Shown piece by piece: positions 26,189 to 35,095 of a stretch of DNA of 51,688 nt. The notes beneath the pieces were generated by a model, which did no database searches, was not told where the DNA came from, and saw only the letters and a program-made list of their open reading frames with translations. Source of the stretch: Microcaldota archaeon. Its GTDB lineage: Archaea; Micrarchaeota; Micrarchaeia; Micrarchaeales; Micrarchaeaceae. The stretch covers positions 1-51,688 of the forward strand of contig JAJZZO010000012.1 of assembly GCA_021797495.1 (NCBI GenBank), read 5' to 3'. Each line of letters begins with the position of its first letter. The first letter of the stretch is position 1. The translations under genes were made by a program, and so were the position numbers.

Positions 26189-26767
26189 CTATTTTTTCTG
26201 TTTTCCGCTTTCAAGCCTTCTTGTCCATTCCGTTAATGCTTGCATCATGCTCCTTATTAAATCGCGCGTCTCCTCGTCCACTACGTCGCCGTTTTCTATT
26301 TTTTCAGACGCCCCGGCTATGAAGAGCAGCGGCCTTTCTAGAGGATGCGCGTTGAGGAATGAAAATATCTGCCGCAGATGTATCTGCGCCGCTGATGTAC
26401 CAACCAACGAGCCCCCTGTGGCGCCAAAGGCCGCAACGGGCTTGTCGTCAAATGAATTGTCGCCGTATGGCCTGGACGCCCAATCTATTGCGTTTTTCAA
26501 TACTCCAGGTATGGACCTGTTGTATTCGGGCGTTGCGATCAGCACCGCATCCGCGCTCTTTATCTTTTGTTTGAATAGCTTCACGTGATCGGGCATTTGA
26601 GCCTCTTCGTCCTGGTTGTATAATGGTATTCCATCAAGATCAAATATCTCAACTTCTGCATCTTCCGGTGCGAGTTCCTTTGCGGCTTTTATCAGGGCTT
26701 TGTTGTACGATTCCTTCCTCAAGCTGCCTGCAAATGCCAGTATCTTCAATTTTTCAGATTTTTCCAT
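26189..26767 (-). CDS. NAD(P)H-dependent FMN reductase
   Basis: A 192-residue flavodoxin-fold enzyme with FAGSLRKESYNKAL as the FMN phosphate loop, ATPEYNRSIPGVLKNAIDW as the family signature, and AAFGATGGSLVG as the second flavin contact. It belongs to the ArsH/chromate-reductase-like NADPH-dependent FMN reductases, which reduce quinones, azo dyes or metals by two electrons. The promoter side is A/T-rich (26768-26860) and shared divergently with the zinc-ribbon mini-gene. Confidence 0.88.
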   Translation of the reverse strand: MEKSEKLKILAFAGSLRKESYNKALIKAAKELAPEDAEVEIFDLDGIPLYNQDEEAQMPDHVKLFKQKIKSADAVLIATPEYNRSIPGVLKNAIDWASRPYGDNSFDDKPVAAFGATGGSLVGTSAAQIHLRQIFSFLNAHPLERPLLFIAGASEKIENGDVVDEETRDLIRSMMQALTEWTRRLESGKQKK

Positions 26768-26863
26768 AGTTTCACCAAAAAAACGTTTTTTACAAATTTA
26801 CAAGAAGTTTTGCAAAAATTTTATCTATTTAGGTATTTTATTACTTTTGTACGTTGATGTTGT

Positions 26864-27007
26864 ATGCAGATAAAAACAGGCATAGAAGCAGAACAGTATT
26901 TTTGCCTCGTATGCGGCCATGCGATGCTCAAGATGCAGGCGTGCCATCTGAAATGCCCGAATTGCGGCGCTGAGATGGACTGCTCAGACAAGGGCTTCAT
27001 ATGGTAA
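26864..27007 (+). CDS. 47-residue zinc-ribbon mini-protein
   Basis: A small open frame ATG-TAA encoding 47 residues. Six Cys fall in pairs and near-pairs: CLVCGHAM, ACHLKCPNCGAEMDC. This makes two metal-binding knuckles, plus a conserved-looking end SDKGFIW. Such rubredoxin/zinc-ribbon-like mini-proteins are easily missed by gene callers. It starts about 25 bases after an A/T-rich stretch (ATTTAGGTATTTTATTA, 26827-26843), consistent with a leaderless transcript, and ends three bases before the convergent SPFH stop. Function unknown; zinc or iron binding is inferred from the cysteines. Confidence 0.65.
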   Translation: MQIKTGIEAEQYFCLVCGHAMLKMQACHLKCPNCGAEMDCSDKGFIW

Positions 27008-27010
27008 GGC

Positions 27011-28159
27011 TCAAATCTTGAACGCATCGTTAGAGCTGTCATCGTCCGAATTCCCCTGTGGGGTTGCTTCTTCTGGCGGCACCGCATTAGATTGCTGCGA
27101 TGGCTGTTGCTTCTGTTTTTTGGGTTTTTGGGATTGTGCATCGCTTTGGGGCTTTTTCTGTGATGCCTGCTGCGCATTCTGCATTGTTGGGGTTTCTTGT
27201 GTTGGCTCTTTCTTCTGTTCCTGTTTCTGTCCTTCGATATTGCCAGTGTCCCCTAGTCCCACGAGCTTGTCTATACCCAAAACGCCTATTGGAGTGGGTA
27301 TGCCGAGTCCGCGCGATTCCGTCGGTATGAATATCAGGTGGTTTTTGCCGCTTATGCCTATTTCGTAAAGCATGTTCAATGCCCTAAGCTGCATTGCATA
27401 TATGTTTGAATTGTATGTTTGCGCCGCAGCAACCATGTTAACTGCCGCGAGCTTTTCGGATTCGGCTAGTATGACCCTTGCGTCACGTTCCCTAGAAGCT
27501 ACTGCTACCTTGGCCATTGCGTCCTGAAGATCATCAGGTATCTTGACATCCCTTATTTCAACAGATATCACATTTACTCCCCATGGAGTGACTCTCTGAT
27601 CTATCAGCACCTTCACGCTTGCGGCTATCTCGTTCCTTCCCACAATCATCTGGCTTAGGCTTACCTTGCCTATGACGTCCCTTAGGGCGGTCTGCGCCGC
27701 CAGAGAGACAGACTGGTCTACGTCATTTACCTGCAATGCGGTATTCTCCGGGTTTTCTATCCTGGTGAACATGATAGCTTCAACATCGACACCGACATTG
27801 TCCTGCGTAAGCGTTTTTTCCGCGGAAAAGACCGTTGAAAATGTCCTCAGGTCGAATTTATACGGCATGCTCTGTATAAGCGGTATTATGAAAAATAATC
27901 CAGGGCCGTACGTGCCTTTGTATTTTCCCAGCGTAAGTATCGGGGCCCTTTTCCACTCCTGCAACACTTTCACGCTTATCAGGAGATATACTATCAGCGC
28001 TACCACGAACAGTGCTGCCCCTGTGGCCAAGCTTAGCGTCGCGTAGTAGCCCGCAGCGAAGAATAACACCGCAACTATCAAGCCTATGATTATTGCAAGG
28101 GCTGAGTTTCCATGCATGCCCTGGGTGCTTTTGTATACGTAAAGTTGTTGTATTGCCAT
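27011..28159 (-). CDS. SPFH/Band-7 (stomatin-prohibitin) membrane protein with disordered tail
   Basis: About 382 residues. Two membrane helices lie near the N-terminus, followed by a typical SPFH domain: YGPGLFFIIPLIQSMPYKFDLRTF, LTQDNVGVDVEAIMFTRI, TALRDVIGKVSLSQMIVGRNEI and GVNVISVEIRDVKIPDDLQDAMAK. A coiled-coil segment with RERDARVILAESEKLAAV follows. The last 85 residues are a Gln/Pro/Lys/Ser-rich disordered tail, much longer than in most stomatins. The start is ATG 28159 rather than TTG 28171. It is 31 bases downstream of the AIM24 gene and probably shares its transcript. Confidence 0.88.
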   Translation of the reverse strand: MAIQQLYVYKSTQGMHGNSALAIIIGLIVAVLFFAAGYYATLSLATGAALFVVALIVYLLISVKVLQEWKRAPILTLGKYKGTYGPGLFFIIPLIQSMPYKFDLRTFSTVFSAEKTLTQDNVGVDVEAIMFTRIENPENTALQVNDVDQSVSLAAQTALRDVIGKVSLSQMIVGRNEIAASVKVLIDQRVTPWGVNVISVEIRDVKIPDDLQDAMAKVAVASRERDARVILAESEKLAAVNMVAAAQTYNSNIYAMQLRALNMLYEIGISGKNHLIFIPTESRGLGIPTPIGVLGIDKLVGLGDTGNIEGQKQEQKKEPTQETPTMQNAQQASQKKPQSDAQSQKPKKQKQQPSQQSNAVPPEEATPQGNSDDDSSNDAFKI

Positions 28160-28190
28160 GTAATCAGTCAAACGATTTTAATTGTAATTT

Positions 28191-28862
28191 TTACCTCCTG
28201 GGGCCGCCGACTGCCATCTGCAATCTAAACCTCGAAACGCTATGGAGATATATCTTCGCAGGGCCGGCGAACTTCGCCATGTATATGCCCTCTCCTGAGA
28301 ACATCATTGTCTTTATGCTTCCCACTGTGGTAAGCTGTGGCATCGTAGATGCGCTGAACGCAGCTATATGCCCTGGGTCTACAGATATCGTTGAACCCTC
28401 TTGCAGGTCGTATTCTATCAGATCGCCGCATAAATGCAGGAACAGTGTGCACGGTCCGTCAAATTGCTCCAAAAATAATCCGGCTCCGCTGAACATGCCC
28501 CTCCATGAAGATTTTACTTGAAGTTTGGATGCATCATTGGTTCCGAGGAACGCGAAATGCTCCACCATCATCGATTCGCCCTCCTTGAGCTCCATAGTCT
28601 TGACTTTTCCAGGTATCACGCCCGCAAGCGCAACAACCCCTTCAGAGCCTTCCGCTGTACACTCTGTCAGGAACGCAGACGTACCGGCTGTAGTCATCAT
28701 AATGCCCTTTATCAAGCCGCCGCCTCCGGCAAATTTTGAATTTAACGTAACGTTGTCGCTTTTGCTCACTATCTTTCCCGCATCAACGTAGAATTTCTCT
28801 CCTGAACTTAACTTGACGTTTACTATCTGCATCGACCCTCCAACGACATTGTATTCCATCAT
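28191..28862 (-). CDS. AIM24 family protein (TIGR00266)
   Basis: A 223-residue soluble beta-rich protein with AIM24 family features: FYVDAGKIVSKSDNV, the Gly-rich GGGGLIKGIMM, and late GEGIYMAKFAGPAKIYLHS. Yeast AIM24 acts in mitochondrial inner-membrane organisation; bacterial and archaeal members are uncharacterised. The ATG (28862 or 28859) is preceded by AGGTG. It stands directly before the SPFH gene, suggesting a joint role in membrane organisation. Confidence 0.85.
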   Translation of the reverse strand: MMEYNVVGGSMQIVNVKLSSGEKFYVDAGKIVSKSDNVTLNSKFAGGGGLIKGIMMTTAGTSAFLTECTAEGSEGVVALAGVIPGKVKTMELKEGESMMVEHFAFLGTNDASKLQVKSSWRGMFSGAGLFLEQFDGPCTLFLHLCGDLIEYDLQEGSTISVDPGHIAAFSASTMPQLTTVGSIKTMMFSGEGIYMAKFAGPAKIYLHSVSRFRLQMAVGGPRR

Positions 28863-28927
28863 AGCACCTGTTTACCATTACTTTTTATCCCCATTAACAA
28901 TAGCGTTAAACCTTTAATAATGCAACC

Positions 28928-29605
28928 TTATTGTTGCCTCTTTAAGTCCTTTATTATGTGGAATATATCGTCAAAGCTTTCCGCGATGTAGTCTGCTGAT
29001 TTTATGCGTTCCCTGTACGATATGGTTTTTATCCCGAGAAGCTTCGCACCGTCTATCTCGTCCTTTTCATGACTTATGAAAATCGCGTTTTCCGGTTCCG
29101 CCTTGAAGCTTTCCAGCACTGCTTTATAAGCTTCTGGATCAGGCTTCCTGTGGCCAGTATCGTTAGGCACGAAAATGCCATCGAACATGCCTCCGAGCCC
29201 CGCGCTGTCGAGCATTAGCCTTTTATCTGTTGTCGTGTGGACCGTATCGGTAAGCACTGTGAGGTATAAGCCGAGCGTCTTTATCTTGCGCAGGACATTG
29301 CGTTCCGTGGGCTCCATAAGCCCGTAGTGCCTGAACGCTTCCCTGTCTATTTTCTCATATTCCGGAAGAATGTCCTTTGGTATTCCGAGCTTTTCGAAGA
29401 ACCTGAGCCTTACCCCAAGCAGCGCGCCAGGGCCGAAACCCATGCCTTTTGATACGCTTTTCCATGCGGTGCTGATTTGCGCTGATGTGAGTTTTATGCC
29501 GTTTTTTCTGAACAGCTTCTGCTCCTTGCCCATAAGGTATTTCTTGTATGGTTCTGGATTTAAGAGCACCCCATTCGCATCAAAAATAGCCACATACAAC
29601 TGCAT
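28928..29605 (-). CDS. HAD-superfamily hydrolase with altered motif I
   Basis: A protein of 225 residues similar to phosphoglycolate-phosphatase-like HAD enzymes. Motif II lies in YLTVLTDTVHT, the motif III Lys region in TGHRKPDPEAYKAVLE, and the motif IV acidic pair in ISHEKDEIDGAKLLG. Motif I reads FDANGVLL: the second Asp (general acid/base) is Asn. This may lower or change phosphatase activity. I start at ATG 29605; a TTG at 29626 overlaps a TATA-like box. Confidence 0.75.
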   Translation of the reverse strand: MQLYVAIFDANGVLLNPEPYKKYLMGKEQKLFRKNGIKLTSAQISTAWKSVSKGMGFGPGALLGVRLRFFEKLGIPKDILPEYEKIDREAFRHYGLMEPTERNVLRKIKTLGLYLTVLTDTVHTTTDKRLMLDSAGLGGMFDGIFVPNDTGHRKPDPEAYKAVLESFKAEPENAIFISHEKDEIDGAKLLGIKTISYRERIKSADYIAESFDDIFHIIKDLKRQQ

Positions 29606-29757
29606 ACAATCGTTTATAATTATCAAACCTGTTATTAAGTTTTATGCTTTACGGGCAGGCACCTTCCCTAAAAAGGATGTTGGCATTTCACTTTTGCTTC
29701 TGCAATCTTATTTATTTTTACATGCAAATATAATACGGAATATAAATCAGTGGTAGA

Positions 29758-31017
29758 TTGAACAAAAGGTTCAGGTCTCTAGTGTTTACGTCGTTCGGAC
29801 ATTTTTCCAACGACAGCGTGTTCCTAGTATACCCGTTGCTCATAACATATTATACATTAATCCCTGGTTTGAACTTAGTGCTGTTGGGCTCCCTTGCGAT
29901 AGTTTACCAGTTAATCTACGGTGCAATGAGCACTCCCATAGGCATGCTTACAGACAGGACAGGCAACGAGGGCATGATGATTGCCATAGGCATAGCTGTT
30001 ATCGGAATCGGTATGGCGGCGTTCGGGGCTTCGTTTGCATACGCCAGCTATAGGCTCGGCTTTATAATAGCAGGAGTATTGCTTCTCGGGACAGGCACGG
30101 CGTTCTATCACCCGATAGGGGCTTCGGTGCTCAAAAGCAGTTATAAGGAAAACGCGGCCTCGATGATGGGCATAAACGGAAGCATGGGCAGCCTTGGAAG
30201 ATCTCTCATGCCGATAATCCTGGTATTCTTAATAACCGCTTTGGGAGCGTCGATAGCCTTAGGAATTATAAGCGCCGAACTGCTTGTGGCAGCAGCTATA
30301 TTATACGTAGGCTTAATGCCGTTTAACAGAAGCGTGGGAAAGGCGAATAAGATCAGGAATGGAAGGGTTAAAAAAATCAGCGCAAATCAACCCAATAAAT
30401 CTGCAGGCATTTTCAAGTCAGGGTATGCGAAGGTTCTAGCGCCGCTCGTGGCCGTGATATTTATAAGGGCAATGTTCATGACCGGCACCACCACCTTTGT
30501 GCCGGAATACCTTAAGGCGGTAACCCATTCGGAGCTATTGGTTGGATCCATACTTACAATAAGCTTTGTGTTTGCCATATTCGGCCAGCTGGCTTTCGGT
30601 TACCTGACTTCCAAGAAAGGCGGGCGCTATACGATAATTATGACCTCTTTTGTTTCAGCCATAACCTTTATCCTATTCCTCTACTTCAGCAACATGATAG
30701 TGCTTTCCGTGATATTCTATTCCATTTTTATTTTCGTGACTTTCAACGGTTTTGCCGTGATACTGGGCTATGTCAATCAGTTGGTCCCAGACAAAGTTGC
30801 AAACGGATCCAACGCGTTCACCTGGGGAGTGGGACAAATATTCGGCGGTGCCGCAGGCATAGGCATAATGACCCTGTTTTTGGGGTTTGTTGGCATAGGC
30901 ACTGCGATGTGGTATATGGTAATTTTCGCCATGCTGGCGATACTTATGCTGCCGTTGCTATACCTTAATTCCGGCAAGAGGCATAAAAAAGGAATGTCGA
31001 TAAACGTCCAAAGTTAG
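29758..31017 (+). CDS. MFS transporter (fosmidomycin-resistance-like)
   Basis: A 419-residue carrier with 12 predicted helices. The N-half has the MFS loop 2-3 motif GMLTDRTGNEG, helix 4-5 residues GTGTAFYHPIGAS, and GSMGSLGRSLMP, which resembles the FSR (fosmidomycin resistance) branch. The central loop is basic. It starts with TTG and is the first of three consecutive MFS genes on this strand. Likely an efflux carrier; the substrate is unknown. Confidence 0.82.
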   Translation: MNKRFRSLVFTSFGHFSNDSVFLVYPLLITYYTLIPGLNLVLLGSLAIVYQLIYGAMSTPIGMLTDRTGNEGMMIAIGIAVIGIGMAAFGASFAYASYRLGFIIAGVLLLGTGTAFYHPIGASVLKSSYKENAASMMGINGSMGSLGRSLMPIILVFLITALGASIALGIISAELLVAAAILYVGLMPFNRSVGKANKIRNGRVKKISANQPNKSAGIFKSGYAKVLAPLVAVIFIRAMFMTGTTTFVPEYLKAVTHSELLVGSILTISFVFAIFGQLAFGYLTSKKGGRYTIIMTSFVSAITFILFLYFSNMIVLSVIFYSIFIFVTFNGFAVILGYVNQLVPDKVANGSNAFTWGVGQIFGGAAGIGIMTLFLGFVGIGTAMWYMVIFAMLAILMLPLLYLNSGKRHKKGMSINVQS

Positions 31018-31068
31018 AATGTTTAAATAACATGACGTTTAGATTTAAACTAATTTTGCGTGTTATTC

Positions 31069-32538
31069 ATGAAACTGTCAAAAGAGAACACAATACTCGC
31101 GGTTATAGTGATAGGAACCCTGATGGCTTCGATAGACTCTACGATAGTCCTTTTGGCATTCCCGGCGATGACCCAGGCTTTGCATTCCACCATATCCACG
31201 ATAATATGGGTAATAATAATCTACATGATTGTGGTTGCGGTATTCTCCACGCAGTTTGGAAGGATAGGTGACATATACGGCAGGGGCAGGATGTTCAACT
31301 TAGGATTTATCATATTTACTATTGCCTCGTTCCTCTGCGGCATAGCACCTACCGACGTCAGCCTCATAGCATTCAGGGCTGTTCAGGCGATAGGCGGAGC
31401 CTTGATCGCATCCAACAGCAGCGCCATAATAGCGGACACGTTCGAAAGGCACAAGATAGGAAGGGCTTACGGCTTTACCGGGCTTAGCTGGAACATAGGT
31501 GCGCTGCTTGGGATACTACTTGGAGGCGTGATAACCACGTTCATAGGCTACAGGTACATATTCTTCATAAACGTTCCAATAGGGATAGTCGCAGTGGTGC
31601 TCGGGCTACGTTATGTCAAGGACAACAACAGAAGCAAGGACAAGCTCGACATACCCGGGATGGTAGCGCTCGGTGCGGCCATAGCGTTGCTTGCTTATGC
31701 CGGGATAGACTATGCGTCGGTGGGATTAAGCGGCATTAACGTAATCATAGCCATGGTCGGCATTATAGCTGCAGCGGCATTCGTAATCATAGACAAAAAG
31801 GTAAAGATGCCAACGATAAATTTCAGCATGTTCAGGAACAGGATTTTCAGGAACTCGCTCATGGCTTCGCTTTTCCAGGGGTTGGGCTTCATGGGGGTCA
31901 CTTTCCTTCTCATAATGTACCTGCAGGGCGTCAGGGGTTTCTCTCCTCTTGACGCCTCGCTTGTGCTGTTCCCGGGCTATGTTGTAAGCGGGATATTGGC
32001 ACCTTACATGGGGAAGTACTCGGACAAATACGGCGCAAGGCCGATAGCCACTGCCGGGATAATGTTCATGGTTCTCGGTGTGATCTTCTATATCCTCGTC
32101 TTGGGGGTCTCTACCCCTGTGTATTATGTGGTTATAGGCACGATAATAACCGGTTTCGGGGGAGCGATGTTTTGGCCGGCGAACAACAGCGCAGTCATGG
32201 CAAACGTTGCAGGAGAGCTCAGGGGCGCGGCATCCGGCACCCTGAGGCTTTTCAGCAGCTTAGGCCTCATAGGCAGCTTCATAATAGCTTTTGTGGCTGC
32301 GGCGTCTGCGGTGCCAAGATATCTGGCATTCGAGATATTCGCCGGCACATCGAAGGTGATAGGCGGCATAAGCAAAGGTTTTGTCGCAGGCATGCATGTT
32401 GCGTTCGTGGCCCTTATGGTTATGCTCATAATAGCTGGCATATTCTCCTTTGCCAGGGGCAGAGAGAACAGATTTGAACAGCAGCAGCATGTCACCGGGC
32501 AGAAACGGCATGATAAAAGTGCAGGAGCTGGCGCGTAA
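31069..32538 (+). CDS. MFS drug efflux transporter (DHA2, 14-helix)
   Basis: About 489 residues of the EmrB/QacA type. The helix-1 motif D1 reads GTLMASIDSTIVLLAFPAM, loop 2-3 carries GRIGDIYGRGRMF, and GGVITTFIGYRYIFFINVPIG is the diagnostic motif C region with the conserved Arg-Tyr before helix 6. Fourteen helices are likely. It exports drugs or lipophilic compounds by proton antiport. The ATG at 31069 is used rather than GTG 31060. It lies 51 bases after the first MFS gene. Confidence 0.9.
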   Translation: MKLSKENTILAVIVIGTLMASIDSTIVLLAFPAMTQALHSTISTIIWVIIIYMIVVAVFSTQFGRIGDIYGRGRMFNLGFIIFTIASFLCGIAPTDVSLIAFRAVQAIGGALIASNSSAIIADTFERHKIGRAYGFTGLSWNIGALLGILLGGVITTFIGYRYIFFINVPIGIVAVVLGLRYVKDNNRSKDKLDIPGMVALGAAIALLAYAGIDYASVGLSGINVIIAMVGIIAAAAFVIIDKKVKMPTINFSMFRNRIFRNSLMASLFQGLGFMGVTFLLIMYLQGVRGFSPLDASLVLFPGYVVSGILAPYMGKYSDKYGARPIATAGIMFMVLGVIFYILVLGVSTPVYYVVIGTIITGFGGAMFWPANNSAVMANVAGELRGAASGTLRLFSSLGLIGSFIIAFVAAASAVPRYLAFEIFAGTSKVIGGISKGFVAGMHVAFVALMVMLIIAGIFSFARGRENRFEQQQHVTGQKRHDKSAGAGA

Positions 32539-32574
32539 GATTGCAGGGTTGGTTATTGTTTCAAAGGGCGTTTG

Positions 32575-33765
32575 ATGGAAGCGGAAACGGATAGCGGAAA
32601 GGAGAGCTTCAGGTTCCTCATCTATTCCAGGGCGCTCAGAAGCATGGCGTTAATTTATATGACGCTCTCGTTCTCGCTCTACCTGCATGCGCTCGGTGTC
32701 AGCATAATATACATAGGCCTTGTAGCAGCGCTGACCATGCTTTTCGCGCTGTTCCTTATGCTCGGGCTTGGAGCTCTCGGCGATAGGAAAGGGTACAAAT
32801 ACGAGCTTGTCATTTCAGAAGCATTCACGATGGCGGGGGCTTTCATCATAGCGTTGACCTCGAACATATTGCTCATAATGGCGGGTATGATAATAGCAGG
32901 CATAAGCACTGGTTCCGGAGGGATGCGCGGCGCATTCTCACCAGGCTCGAGCGCGTATATAGCAAGCGTTTACGGCGACGAAAAAGAGCGCGTAAAAAGG
33001 TTCTCGAAGCTGAACATAGTTGCTGCGACATTCTCCATTGCCGGAAGCGTGATGTTTGGCGGAGTCGGGCTGCTGAGCGCATACACTGGTGTGCTTTATG
33101 CATACAGGTATCTTTTCCTTATCGCTGCGGTAATGCTCGCGTTTTCCGTTGCGTTCCTCGTGTTCCTTAAAGAGCCTGCAAGGCCCAAGAAGACCACAAG
33201 AATGATGAAGGGAGAAAGCTGGAGGTATATAGCAAAAATCATCGCCGCAAATGCGTTGGGAGGCGCAGGGATAGGATTGGCTATACCGTTGCTGCCCCTA
33301 TGGTTCAACCTTCTGTTTAAAGCTACGAATGCCGAGATAAGCACAGTATTTGCGATATCGTATGTGGCTACCGCCCTGGGGGCTTATTACGCTTCCAGGA
33401 TTGCAGGCAAAGCGGGTGTGCTTAATATGGCTGCAGGAACCAGGTCGCTCAACGGCATATTGCTCATAGCGCTCGCCCTGTCGCCGGCATTTCCGATAGC
33501 CGGAATCATATACATAATCAGGGCATTCATTGCAGGCTCGGGAAGCCCAAACAGGACCACGATAACTGTGAAGGGCATAAACAGCGAAGATTACGGCACG
33601 GCAACGAGCGTGCAGGGCGTCGCGACAAGGGCGTCACAGCTTAGCTCCGGTGCCAGCGGGTACCTTATGGATTATGCGCTTCCGCTCCCTCTGGAAATAG
33701 GAGGCGCTCTACAGTTGATAAGCGGTGCGCTTTTCAAGATCTTGCTCAAACCAAAAAAGAAATGA
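32575..33765 (+). CDS. MFS transporter
   Basis: A 396-residue carrier with about 12 helices. Loop 2-3 shows the MFS pattern GLGALGDRKGYKYE, and helix 4-5 the segment ISTGSGGMRGAFSPGSSAY. It is less close to known drug pumps than its neighbour. A TTG-ATG pair starts the frame; I use the ATG. It follows the DHA2 gene after 36 bases, so all three MFS genes could be cotranscribed. Substrate unknown. Confidence 0.82.
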   Translation: MEAETDSGKESFRFLIYSRALRSMALIYMTLSFSLYLHALGVSIIYIGLVAALTMLFALFLMLGLGALGDRKGYKYELVISEAFTMAGAFIIALTSNILLIMAGMIIAGISTGSGGMRGAFSPGSSAYIASVYGDEKERVKRFSKLNIVAATFSIAGSVMFGGVGLLSAYTGVLYAYRYLFLIAAVMLAFSVAFLVFLKEPARPKKTTRMMKGESWRYIAKIIAANALGGAGIGLAIPLLPLWFNLLFKATNAEISTVFAISYVATALGAYYASRIAGKAGVLNMAAGTRSLNGILLIALALSPAFPIAGIIYIIRAFIAGSGSPNRTTITVKGINSEDYGTATSVQGVATRASQLSSGASGYLMDYALPLPLEIGGALQLISGALFKILLKPKKK

Positions 33766-33804
33766 GCTTTTTATAGCTTGGTTGCGAAATTATAATGTGT
33801 AGTT

Positions 33805-34413
33805 ATGGGAAAGGTACCGCACGGCCAGATAGTCACTAAGACGTTTCCGGTGCTTAGCGCAAGCAGTACTCCAGATATTGACATAAGCTCTTATAAGCTA
33901 AGGATTTACGGCGAGGTGGAAAACGAGTTCGAGTTCAGTTGGGAGGAGCTGATGAAGATGCCAATGTCGAAAAAGATAGTAGACATCCACTGCGTTACGA
34001 GATGGTCCAGGCTCGGGGATGAATGGGAGGGCATTTCGCTCAAATACCTGCTAAGCCGGGCAAAGCCGAAAGGGTCGTTTCTTATGCTGCGCTCCTCATA
34101 TGTCGGATACTCTGCCAACGTCCCGATGGACTACGTAAACGACGAGTGCATGGTTGCCTTCAGATTCAACGGGCAACCTCTGGAAAATGAGCACGGAGGC
34201 CCGGTCAGGGCTTTCATACCTACTCTTTATTTCTGGAAAAGCACCAAATGGCTCGACGGAATAGAGGTTATGAAAGAGGACAAGCCGGGATTCTGGGAAA
34301 AACGCGGGTATAACATGCGGGGCGATTACAACAAAGAGGAACGCTATTGGAACGGTTTGAATTTTGTGAATAAGCTCGCATTCTTCGGAAGCAGGGATAA
34401 AAACGAAAAATAA
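33805..34413 (+). CDS. Molybdopterin-dependent oxidoreductase, sulfite-oxidase fold
   Basis: A 202-residue protein of the COG2041/YedY-like group. The Cys that ligates molybdenum is in VDIHCVTRWSRLGDEWEGISL; SSYVGYSANVPMDYV and NEHGGPVRAFIPTLYFWKSTKWLDGIEVM are further family motifs. It lacks a signal peptide or Tat RR motif, so it appears cytoplasmic, and it lacks the haem and dimerisation domains of true sulfite oxidase. It probably reduces or oxidises a small sulfur or nitrogen compound. An ATG shortly follows a TATA-like stretch. The phosphatase gene follows after 17 bases. Confidence 0.88.
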   Translation: MGKVPHGQIVTKTFPVLSASSTPDIDISSYKLRIYGEVENEFEFSWEELMKMPMSKKIVDIHCVTRWSRLGDEWEGISLKYLLSRAKPKGSFLMLRSSYVGYSANVPMDYVNDECMVAFRFNGQPLENEHGGPVRAFIPTLYFWKSTKWLDGIEVMKEDKPGFWEKRGYNMRGDYNKEERYWNGLNFVNKLAFFGSRDKNEK

Positions 34414-34430
34414 CATGCTCAGGTGTTTTT

Positions 34431-35054
34431 ATGGGAAACGTATTTTTTGTACGGCATGGGGAAGCTGAAACCAATAAGAATGACGTGCTCTCGTCGGATT
34501 ACGACGGGTATCCGCTGACGGAAAACGGCAGGAGCCAGGTAAGTGCCACAGCTGAGCAGCTGCAGGGCATAATGTTTGACAGGGCTTATTCGAGCCCGGT
34601 GCTCAGGGCAAGGCAAACCGCAGAAATATTGCTCGAGGGAAGAGGCATTGAGCCCAAAGTCGACGAAAGGCTGCGGGAGCGCGGCATGGGTGAGATGGAG
34701 GGAAAGCAGGCGCACAATGGAAATTGGATAATACCGATGCTCAGGAAGCGCGAATATTCCCTAGGTGTAGAAAGCTTTCAGGATATGGCGGAAAGAACTT
34801 TATCTTTCATCGACGCTGTGCCAAAAGAGGGCAACACGTTGGTAGCTACGCATGAAAGCCCCATATCCGTGCTCGCATGCAGCATTCTCGGACTTGTTGA
34901 ATTTAACGGCAAGGGGATAAAGGTAGGCAACGCTTCTGTAACTGTAATAACCGTTTCGGAAAATGAAAAACCGGGCCTTTTGGCCCTTGGTTCCTATTCC
35001 ATTGACAGCCTTTATTTCGAAGATATAGCAAATAGGAGTAGGCACAGCCACTAA
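34431..35054 (+). CDS. Histidine phosphatase (phosphoglycerate-mutase family)
   Basis: A 207-residue protein with the catalytic RHGEAETNKN motif near the N-terminus, the family arginine in YSSPVLRARQTAEILL, acid/base Glu in RERGMGEMEGK, and the second catalytic His in ATHESPISVL. It could be a cofactor-dependent phosphoglycerate mutase, an alpha-ribazole phosphatase or a general phosphatase; the substrate is not decidable. It is the middle gene of a three-gene run. Confidence 0.85.
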   Translation: MGNVFFVRHGEAETNKNDVLSSDYDGYPLTENGRSQVSATAEQLQGIMFDRAYSSPVLRARQTAEILLEGRGIEPKVDERLRERGMGEMEGKQAHNGNWIIPMLRKREYSLGVESFQDMAERTLSFIDAVPKEGNTLVATHESPISVLACSILGLVEFNGKGIKVGNASVTVITVSENEKPGLLALGSYSIDSLYFEDIANRSRHSH

Positions 35055-35095
35055 AACCGCACAGTTTATTGCACATAGGATATCGGGAGACCATC

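Noticed and set aside
33805-34413. Reading the molybdopterin protein as the missing partner of cytochrome b
   Set aside because: It lies 23 kb away, has no signal peptide and no haem or Rieske motif, so no link can be drawn.
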